The translations under genes were made by a program, and so were the position numbers. From Paenibacillus sp. FSL R7-0204 (GTDB taxonomy: Bacteria; Bacillota; Bacilli; Paenibacillales; Paenibacillaceae): a DNA stretch of 64,000 bases. Every line of letters starts with the position of its first letter. The stretch's first letter is position 1. The DNA lies in contig NZ_JBBOCA010000001.1 in NCBI RefSeq assembly GCF_038002225.1, forward strand, positions 4,340,001 through 4,404,000, given 5' to 3'. Below, piece by piece: positions 58,127-64,000 of this stretch. The notes under the pieces are model-generated. The model was not told the origin of the DNA and ran no database searches. It was given only the letters and a program-made list of their open reading frames with translations.

Positions 58127-59266
58127 ATGTCATTCACCATGGAAATCCCCAGCCCCGAGAAGCTGAAATCGGTCATTGAGGAGCAGGTCCAGCCGGAGCC
58201 GGAGGAAGTCACCCAGCTTAAGGAGCAGGCGATCAGTAATGTCTCCAGTATCCTGGAGCTGGACTTCGAGTCTTTGGAGAAACGCAAGGCTGTGCTGCAG
58301 TCGATTGACAGCTTCGGGATGGGCACCATGCGCTCCTCGTCGGAGAAGAACTCCCTGCTTCAGGTATCGGTGGGCAATCTGTCCAAGACCGGGGATGAAG
58401 GCGGCCAGGTCGCCAAGGGATTAACCGAGCTGCATCAGCAGCTTAAGGATCTGGACCCCAGCGCGGTAGATTTCGCCAAAAGCGGGTTTCTCGGCAAGTT
58501 TTTTCACCCCCTGCGTAATTATTTCGCCAAATATCAAAAGGCCGATGCCGTCATCTCAGATATTATTCTATCCTTGGATAAAGGCAAAGCCGTGCTGAAG
58601 AATGACAATACGACACTGGAGATTGAACAGCAGACTCTGCGGGAGCTGACCAAGCGCCTTAAGAAGGAGATTCAGCTCGGCATCCTGATGGACGAGGAAA
58701 TCGAGAAGCAGATTGAAGCTGCCAAACAGCGCAGTGAAGATGAGGATAAGGTGCGGTTCATCACGGAGGAGGTCCTGTTCCCGCTGCGCCAGCGGGTGAT
58801 GGATCTGCAGCAGATGCTTGTGGTCAATCAGCAGGGCATTATGGCCATCGAGGTTGTCATCCGCAACAACAAGGAACTGATCCGTGGAGTGGACAGAGCC
58901 AGAAATGTTACGGTATCTGCGCTCAAAATCTCGGTTACAGTCGCCAGCGCCTTATACAACCAGAAGATCGTTCTCCAAAAAATCGAGCTGCTGAACCAGA
59001 CCACCGACAATCTGATCAGCGGCACCTCCAGAATGCTTAAGGAGCAGGGTGCTGCCATTCACAAGCAATCGCTTGAAACCAGTATTTCGGTCGACACGCT
59101 GAAGCAGGCCTTCACCGACGTCCTCTCCGCCTTGGATTCGATTAGTACCTACAAGCAGGAGGCGCTCCCCAAGATGCGTGAGACTATTACCCAGTTCCGG
59201 GAGCTGGCAGATAACGGCGAACAGCAGATTCAGCGGCTGGAAAAGGGCAATACGCTCGGGCTGTAG
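58127..59266 (+). CDS. telA: toxic-anion-resistance protein of the TelA family
   Basis: 379 residues, TelA/KlaA family (COG3853): long alpha-helical cytoplasmic protein with the characteristic core (FFHPLRNYFAKYQKADAVI, LRQRVMDLQQMLVVNQQGI, VLQKIELLNQTTDNLISGTS). Named from tellurite resistance, but the true role is not settled. GAAGGAGG lies 7 bases before ATG 58127. It ends the cassette with the membrane coiled-coil protein and the VWA fusion; a terminator follows. Confidence 0.93.
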   Translation: MSFTMEIPSPEKLKSVIEEQVQPEPEEVTQLKEQAISNVSSILELDFESLEKRKAVLQSIDSFGMGTMRSSSEKNSLLQVSVGNLSKTGDEGGQVAKGLTELHQQLKDLDPSAVDFAKSGFLGKFFHPLRNYFAKYQKADAVISDIILSLDKGKAVLKNDNTTLEIEQQTLRELTKRLKKEIQLGILMDEEIEKQIEAAKQRSEDEDKVRFITEEVLFPLRQRVMDLQQMLVVNQQGIMAIEVVIRNNKELIRGVDRARNVTVSALKISVTVASALYNQKIVLQKIELLNQTTDNLISGTSRMLKEQGAAIHKQSLETSISVDTLKQAFTDVLSALDSISTYKQEALPKMRETITQFRELADNGEQQIQRLEKGNTLGL

Positions 59267-59292
59267 CATCACTGTCCATATACAAAGCAAAA

Positions 59293-59331
59293 CAGAGCAC
59301 GGCGGAGAATACGCCGGTGCTCTGTTTTTTT
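59293..59331 (+). terminator. rho-independent terminator
   Basis: CAGAGCACGGCG pairs with CGCCGGTGCTCTG around GAGAATA, followed by T7, after the telA-like gene. Confidence 0.9.
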
Positions 59332-59354
59332 GCTGTCTATTTTCTTTTTTCCAT

Positions 59355-60278
59355 CTAACTCCCTTTATTCAGTAAGCCTGTCACCATTCTGCTCAACGTC
59401 CCTTGATCGATAAATGGAGCGAGGCTTGCCAGCAGATCCGGGCTAAGCTGTTCAGCTTCGACTTCACCAAGCAACTTCCCAAGCTTCCCCCTGTCCAGAA
59501 AAGGAGCGAGGCCTGTGAGCTGATTTCCATCGACAGCACCGCCTGCCACCCGGTCAACTAGAAGGCCCAACGTTTCCCTGCTAATAAAGGGAGCCAGTCC
59601 TTGAATGGAATGCCAGCTGGGGCTGTCCCCTCTGGCTTGTTGCACCAACAGATCCAGCTGTTCCCGTTCCAGAAAGGGGGCGATGCCCACAAGATTGTTC
59701 ACCTCTCTGGAACCGTCTGCTGCTTGATCAACAAGCAGGCTTAAGGTGCCACTGCTGACGAACGGGGCAAGTCCGGAAATGACATTCCAAGCCATTTCTT
59801 TCTTTTCAGCCTGACGAACCAGTTCATCCAATGTATCTCTTCCCAGAAACGGGGCTAGCCGCATAATTACATCTAACGTAAGGACGCTGCTGTCTATGCC
59901 CTCTGTAACCTTATTGAGGGCACTTGCTTTTACAAAAGGCGCTACCTCTACAAGCTCTTCCATCTCCAGCTTACCGGCATTGACCATCTCTGTAACCTGG
60001 CCCGGCCTGTTCTCTGCAATCTCCTCTACGATCCGTCCCAGATGCGGGTGCTCCCGATGTTTTGCGTGGTCTCCTGCATTCAAAATGTCATCTACGGTTA
60101 GGCCGAATAACCCCGCAACCTGCGGAAGTGTTCCAATATCCGGCAGCGAGTCGCCCCGCTCCCATTTCGATACCGCCTGATGACTTACATTCAGTTGATC
60201 GGCAAGCTCCAGCTGGGTCCAGTCCTGGTCTTTGCGAAGCCGCGATATATAAGCCCCAATTCTACGTAAGTCGAGCAT
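59355..60278 (-). CDS. XRE regulator with seven APF repeats
   Basis: 307 residues. The N-terminal helix-turn-helix (about 8-65: LADQLNVSHQAVSKWERG) is followed by a repeat array. A core motif Ala-Pro-Phe preceded by Leu/Val/Ile occurs seven times at ~28-residue period (VAPFV, LAPFLG, LAPFVS, IAPFLE, LAPFIS, LAPFLD, LAPFID). Each repeat carries an Arg/Gly-x-(T/Q/K)-L-x-x-L(V/L) segment, consistent with a two-helix solenoid. GGAGG lies 7 bases before ATG 60278. It stands alone; targets unknown. I do not recognise the repeat domain by name beyond its occurrence with XRE regulators. Confidence 0.85.
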   Translation of the reverse strand: MLDLRRIGAYISRLRKDQDWTQLELADQLNVSHQAVSKWERGDSLPDIGTLPQVAGLFGLTVDDILNAGDHAKHREHPHLGRIVEEIAENRPGQVTEMVNAGKLEMEELVEVAPFVKASALNKVTEGIDSSVLTLDVIMRLAPFLGRDTLDELVRQAEKKEMAWNVISGLAPFVSSGTLSLLVDQAADGSREVNNLVGIAPFLEREQLDLLVQQARGDSPSWHSIQGLAPFISRETLGLLVDRVAGGAVDGNQLTGLAPFLDRGKLGKLLGEVEAEQLSPDLLASLAPFIDQGTLSRMVTGLLNKGS

Positions 60279-60449
60279 GATATCCCTCCGAGATTATTAA
60301 ATGTACAGTGCGCACTGCCAGAAACAGCATAGCATTTCAGCATACACAATCCTATCAATTGCTGGTTGAATAGCTGCATACCCTCTGATTCAACTGCCGG
60401 TAGAATGTACTCTTTAACATTAAATGGGTTGTATACTATTCCTGATTAT

Positions 60450-60463
60450 TGTATATTTATTCA
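60450..60463 (+). promoter_or_regulatory. ARG box-like operator (ArgR/AhrC)
   Basis: TGTATATTTATTCA matches TGNATWWWWATNCA at all fixed positions and differs by one base from the consensus TGAATWWWWATTCA. It lies 45 bases before the carbamoyltransferase-like start. Confidence 0.6.
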
Positions 60464-60507
60464 ACCGGCATTTATTGCTGATTTCTCATCTACCGGGGGA
60501 TACACCG

Positions 60508-61356
60508 ATGCATTTTTTGAATATCAACCAGCTTACTTCAGAGCAGATTCTGGATATCTTTGAATTAACCGACCGGCTTCGTCTCCGAAAATCAGAACCG
60601 CTGCTCGAAGGTAAAACAATGATTCTCTTCTTCCCGGAGACCAGTCTGCGGACACGGGTCAGCTTCGAGAAAGGCATCCGTGACCTGGGCGGGGACTGCA
60701 TTACCTTTCCGCCGGAGACACTCGATAAGAAAGAAGCGCCGGGCGATATCGTCCGCTACCTGGAGAACTGGGGGGATGGTATCATTGCCAGAACACCTGA
60801 CCTCTGCAAACTGGAGGAGCTGTCCGCCTACGCCTCTGTTCCCGTTATTAATGCGATGACTGCACATAATCACCCCTGTGAGATTCTGGCTGACCTGTAT
60901 GCTCTGCGCAGCCTCCGGGACAACTACCGGGAGCTGACCTACACCTTCATTGGACCGCCCGGCAATATATCAAGAACATGGCTGGAGGCGGCGCAAGCCC
61001 TGAATCTCTCGTTCCATCATGTATGTACGCCAGGTCATGAGATGGCCTGCGGCAATCACCCGAACTATACCTTTCATACAAGTCTGGATAACGTGTTACC
61101 GGAGAGCGATGTGATTCTTACCGATTCATTGCCCAAAGATTTCCTGACCCCGGAGTATATCATCACCTATCAGATTACACTGGACCGGATGAAGCAGACA
61201 AGACCCGGGGCACTGCTGAACCCCTGTCCTCCCTTCTTCCGCAATGAGGAGGTCAGTGAAGAGGTGATTGCTTCGCCTTATTTTGCCGGATTCGGGTTCA
61301 AGAAAAGCCTGGTCTATCTTCAGCAGGCTATCCTGATCTATTGCTTATCGCATTGA
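60508..61356 (+). CDS. ornithine/aspartate carbamoyltransferase-like protein
   Basis: 282 residues from ATG 60508, with GGGGGA 8 bases upstream; shorter than ornithine carbamoyltransferases (about 310). The carbamoyl-phosphate motif is SLRTR (normal STRTR), and HPCE replaces HPTQ. The catalytic HCLP or HPGP loop is replaced by NPCPPFF, and no SMG-type ornithine loop is obvious. So the phosphate-binding half is kept while amino-acid binding is altered. An ARG box upstream suggests arginine-linked regulation. It may use another amine acceptor or be regulatory. The longer frame from 60424 covers the promoter and is rejected. Confidence 0.8.
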   Translation: MHFLNINQLTSEQILDIFELTDRLRLRKSEPLLEGKTMILFFPETSLRTRVSFEKGIRDLGGDCITFPPETLDKKEAPGDIVRYLENWGDGIIARTPDLCKLEELSAYASVPVINAMTAHNHPCEILADLYALRSLRDNYRELTYTFIGPPGNISRTWLEAAQALNLSFHHVCTPGHEMACGNHPNYTFHTSLDNVLPESDVILTDSLPKDFLTPEYIITYQITLDRMKQTRPGALLNPCPPFFRNEEVSEEVIASPYFAGFGFKKSLVYLQQAILIYCLSH

Positions 61357-61426
61357 TGCACCCGGACCATGAGTCCCGGCGCAACGGTTTATTTGTTCAC
61401 CACATTGGCTGAAGGGGAGAATGACT

Positions 61427-62728
61427 ATGAAGGCTTTACAATTACTATCCAGAAAAACAGGTGTCCTTCTGCTTGTATTGCTACTCGCGTCACTCGGTAC
61501 ATTTGGGGGAGGCAGACAGTCACACACAGCAGCAGCGGCTGCTTCTGCGAAATCATATGTGTACTATGTCTCTAACGATATTCTATACCGTGTGACCACA
61601 GATGGAAGTGAGACACAGAAGATCACTGAGAACTATGACGGCAACGGACTAGACTCGACCGGCAAATATCTCTATTTTTACTATGATGACGGTATGGGAA
61701 TTCAGCGGCTGTCCCTAAGTGATCCCGATGCTTTAATTACGAGCTTCCTCGGGGACCGGAATATCCTCTTTTACCTGTTCGAGGGTCCATATCTGTACTT
61801 CCTGGATGATACAGGACACATTTACCGCACCTTGGCCGACGCTGACGATGATTCACAGCTTACTCTTATAGCAGACAATGCTGATGTGAATTTCCGGGCC
61901 TTCGACGTATCAGGCGGGCGGATCTACTATAATGCGCTGAAGAACAACACTACCTGGGTTGCTTCGAGGTCCCGCGACGGGAGCGGTGTCATTCAGTGGA
62001 TTGCCAGCGGAGCTATTCAGAAGAGCAAATTTTATCATCCTTATGCTACAAGTGTTAACCTTATGATTGACAACAAACCTGCCGAAACCGAGTATTCTCT
62101 AAACTCTATGGTGCTCTATACTCTCCCCCTTAGCGGTGGAGCTCCCAAAGCAGCCAATGCCAAAAACCCGCTTGAATCCAATGCCGCCACTGCCGGCAAC
62201 TGGTCCGACCATTATTTTCTGTTCAACAAAGGCATTAAAGTGGATGCCACAGGAGATGAGCTGGACTATAACACCGGCAAAGGCTTCCTGATGGATAAGA
62301 ACGGGAAGATCCTGCAGCTCAGCCAGAACAGTGTGATCAGCATCAGCGAGATTGCCACGAATAAGCTGGTCTATGCAGATTCCAAAGGCAAAGCTTACAT
62401 CAGCACGCTGGCTAACGGCAAAATTATCTCCTCCAAGTCGCTGCCGCTGTCGAATGTTCAAGATATCCGAACGGTTAGAAACGGAGCGGCGCTTACCACC
62501 GTATTGTTCACCGCAGCCGATGCTTACGTCCTGAATGCCGATTCATCCTTGACCAAAACGACGGGCGTTGAGTCCGATTACTCTGTAATTACAGACAATA
62601 TTTCCGGCTTGTATTATATCAACGGTCTGGATAAAGACTGTCTGTACCGGTATAGCAATGACGGCACAACCAAAACCAAGCTTTCTACTGGCCCTGTAAG
62701 CTATATAGCACTGGTCTCCGCTAAGTAA
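61427..62728 (+). CDS. secreted DUF5050-like propeller protein
   Basis: 433 residues. A Sec signal peptide (LLVLLLASLGTF) is followed by blocks of a seven-ish bladed propeller: a repeated pattern such as YYVSNDILYRVTTDGSET, LYFYYDDGMGIQRLS, LYFLDDTGHIYRT, YYINGLDKDCLYRYSNDG. This is typical of DUF5050 or TolB-like proteins of the cell surface. ATG 61427 has GGGGAG 7 bases upstream and is preferred over the ATG six bases earlier. It follows the carbamoyltransferase-like gene by 70 bases and may share its transcript. Confidence 0.82.
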   Translation: MKALQLLSRKTGVLLLVLLLASLGTFGGGRQSHTAAAAASAKSYVYYVSNDILYRVTTDGSETQKITENYDGNGLDSTGKYLYFYYDDGMGIQRLSLSDPDALITSFLGDRNILFYLFEGPYLYFLDDTGHIYRTLADADDDSQLTLIADNADVNFRAFDVSGGRIYYNALKNNTTWVASRSRDGSGVIQWIASGAIQKSKFYHPYATSVNLMIDNKPAETEYSLNSMVLYTLPLSGGAPKAANAKNPLESNAATAGNWSDHYFLFNKGIKVDATGDELDYNTGKGFLMDKNGKILQLSQNSVISISEIATNKLVYADSKGKAYISTLANGKIISSKSLPLSNVQDIRTVRNGAALTTVLFTAADAYVLNADSSLTKTTGVESDYSVITDNISGLYYINGLDKDCLYRYSNDGTTKTKLSTGPVSYIALVSAK

Positions 62729-62741
62729 TATATAGAGAGAA

Positions 62742-62780
62742 TAAGCCGGAATTTCCGTTAACGGAAGTTTCGGCTTTTTT
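62742..62780 (+). terminator. rho-independent terminator
   Basis: AAGCCG(GAA)TTTCCGTT pairs with AACGGAAG(TTT)CGGCTT, followed by T6. Confidence 0.85.
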
Positions 62781-62895
62781 AGAGATGCGAATAGATAAAG
62801 TTCAGTTTATAACAGAGACTTGCCTATGAAGAGACTTCATTTCCGTTATACAGTGGGAGTAGGCATTATAGATAATTGCAGAAAGCAGGCGGGAA

Positions 62896-63456
62896 ATGAA
62901 TATTGAAATCAAGCTTACCGGACCGGATGAAGCCTATATCATCAAAAATATGTTACCGCTCTATCTGCATGATCTGTCGGGACATTACGGACTTGTGGAG
63001 GGGCATCTGCCTAACCGGCATGGCATCTTTGAGGACACGGACGAATACCGCACGCTGGCAGACCAGTATGAGGTGCAGAATATTTGGTGGGACAAGCCGG
63101 GCATTCTGTACTCTTTTCTGATTCAAGCTAATGCGATGCCGGCAGGCTTCGCCCGCATCGCCACCCCTCCTTACTGCGCACAGGGCGTTGATTATTTCGT
63201 GAGCGACTATTTTCTGCTGCAGCCCTTCAGGGGGACGGGAATCGCGGAACAGGCGGCGGTGCTGGTATTTGAACAGTTTCGCGGTGAATGGGAGCTGTTC
63301 ACCAACCCGGCTGCGAAGAATATCACCGGACAGAAATTCTGGCGGAAGACCGTCTCCCGCTACACGCAGGGCCGCTATTCCGAGCGGACCGGAGAGACTT
63401 TTGACGGCAATAAGCTTGCCTTCAGGTTTGATAACCGGGTATTACAACCACTCTAA
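62896..63456 (+). CDS. GNAT-family N-acetyltransferase
   Basis: 186 residues. Weak but recognisable GNAT fold: beta strands around PAGFARIATPP, VSDYFLLQPFRGTGIAEQAA (acetyl-CoA pyrophosphate loop as RGTGIAE) and a C-terminal WRKTVSRYTQGRYSE segment. Probably transfers an acyl group from CoA to a small amine or peptide. A GCGGGAAATGAAT start context with weak ribosome site; ATG 62896. Monocistronic, followed by a terminator. Confidence 0.85.
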   Translation: MNIEIKLTGPDEAYIIKNMLPLYLHDLSGHYGLVEGHLPNRHGIFEDTDEYRTLADQYEVQNIWWDKPGILYSFLIQANAMPAGFARIATPPYCAQGVDYFVSDYFLLQPFRGTGIAEQAAVLVFEQFRGEWELFTNPAAKNITGQKFWRKTVSRYTQGRYSERTGETFDGNKLAFRFDNRVLQPL

Positions 63457-63466
63457 CCCAACCGCC

Positions 63467-63508
63467 AAAAAGGCTGACCCGCCGGATATACCAGCAGTCA
63501 GCCTTTTT
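63467..63508. terminator. rho-independent terminator
   Basis: AAAAAGGCTGAC pairs with GTCAGCCTTTTT around an 18-base loop, between convergent genes; T-tracts on both strands. Confidence 0.88.
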
Positions 63509-63536
63509 AAATTCGTTTCCACTTATATGCAAGGGT

Positions 63537-64000
63537 TCATGGCAGAATGGGCAAGTTAATCTCCCTGGTATTCTTGCCCGTCCCTGCCTTCATGATCATA
63601 CGCATCGATTCAGGCTTATCGAGCATATTGCTGCCAGAGTACCATTCAAAGCCCTCGTAAGTGCCTGATCCTGAGGACATCCCTATCTCGGTGGTCCCAT
63701 ACTTCGTAATCGATTGAATTTTTTCCCCGTATGCAGCGCCAAATATCTTTTGCCGGTTCTGCCATGTAACCTCAGACTCGTTTTTAATTTTGACTATAGT
63801 GCGGGTCATCAAGGGGGAGAGCTCAACCTGCTCCAGCATCACTTGAACGCCCTCCAGCATGAAATCCTCCTCCGGCTGGACAATGACCGTCTGCTGCTGT
63901 TTGAATTTCGGGTCCAGCTTGAAGCTGATCCTGAGTCTAGGGGAATAATGCACATCGGCTACATTTACACCCTTGCTCTTCCCCAGATCTTTCATTTTAC
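63537..64000 (-). CDS. C-terminal part of a DUF4179/DUF5643-like surface protein, start outside window
   Basis: About 154 codons; the frame continues past the right edge, so the N-terminus is missing (the internal ATG at 63995 lies at the edge and has no ribosome site visible). The visible part is beta-rich with alternating Val/Ile/Thr (LEGVQVMLEQVELSPLMTRT), resembling the C-terminal domain of DUF4179/DUF5643 proteins linked to anti-sigma factors. Identification is tentative. Confidence 0.55.
   Translation of the reverse strand, partial: KMKDLGKSKGVNVADVHYSPRLRISFKLDPKFKQQQTVIVQPEEDFMLEGVQVMLEQVELSPLMTRTIVKIKNESEVTWQNRQKIFGAAYGEKIQSITKYGTTEIGMSSGSGTYEGFEWYSGSNMLDKPESMRMIMKAGTGKNTREINLPILP

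Noticed and set aside
60424..60507. 28-codon hydrophobic extension of the carbamoyltransferase-like gene
   Set aside because: It covers the ARG box and promoter region; ATG 60508 has the better ribosome site and a family-like N-terminus.

Overview
The window looks like chromosomal DNA from a Paenibacillus-type member of the Bacillales. This is an inference from gene content and signals, not from a marker gene. The supporting evidence is: a YesN/YesM regulator pair next to an Lpl-type sugar ABC transporter; an aryl-beta-glucoside PTS operon with LicT-type antiterminator sites; CcpA cre boxes; a YtrA-type GntR/ABC cluster; strong AGGAGG ribosome sites with frequent GTG/TTG starts; and moderate GC content. 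I see no rRNA, tRNA, CRISPR array, insertion sequence or prophage. Both ends cut through genes.

Layout. 1-6 kb: a partial secreted propeller-like protein, a formylglycine-generating-enzyme-like protein, a small unknown gene, and an OmpR/histidine kinase pair divergent from a secreted two-repeat protein. 6-13.4 kb: YesN-YesM two-component system, lipoprotein binding protein and two permeases (carbohydrate uptake), with a cre-like site. 13.5-22 kb: MmyB-type regulator divergent from an SDR dehydrogenase, a short SecA paralogue, a membrane-anchored beta-lactamase-fold hydrolase, MepB-like protein and a DNA photolyase. 22-29 kb: GntR-ABC operon with a perfect operator palindrome, a metallophosphoesterase, a lipoprotein FMN/FAD reductase divergent from a LysR regulator, and an MFS transporter. 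29.4-36 kb: a complete Mrp cation/proton antiporter operon (A-B fused, C, D, E, F, G) headed by a KdpD-like universal stress protein gene, a strong promoter and a leader hairpin. 36-45 kb: metallophosphatase and DUF2625 pair, glutamate dehydrogenase convergent with diaminopimelate dehydrogenase, an exosporium-like beta-helix protein, a BBE-type FAD oxidase, and an orphan sugar-binding lipoprotein under a cre box.

45-64 kb: Rpn-type nuclease, a cysteine-free HesB-like protein, a small membrane protein, then the licT-bglP-bglH operon with promoter, cre and two RAT/terminator leaders. Next come a DinB-like protein, an EamA exporter under a variant purine riboswitch, an RCC1 propeller protein, a three-gene cassette (membrane coiled-coil protein, binding-protein/VWA fusion, TelA), an XRE regulator with seven APF repeats, an ornithine-carbamoyltransferase-like gene behind an ARG box, a DUF5050-like secreted protein, a GNAT acetyltransferase and a truncated C-terminal fragment.

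The strongest leads are the variant purine aptamer before the EamA gene, the leader and likely AUU start of the usp-mrp operon, and the membrane/VWA/TelA cassette, whose first gene appears to start at CTG.
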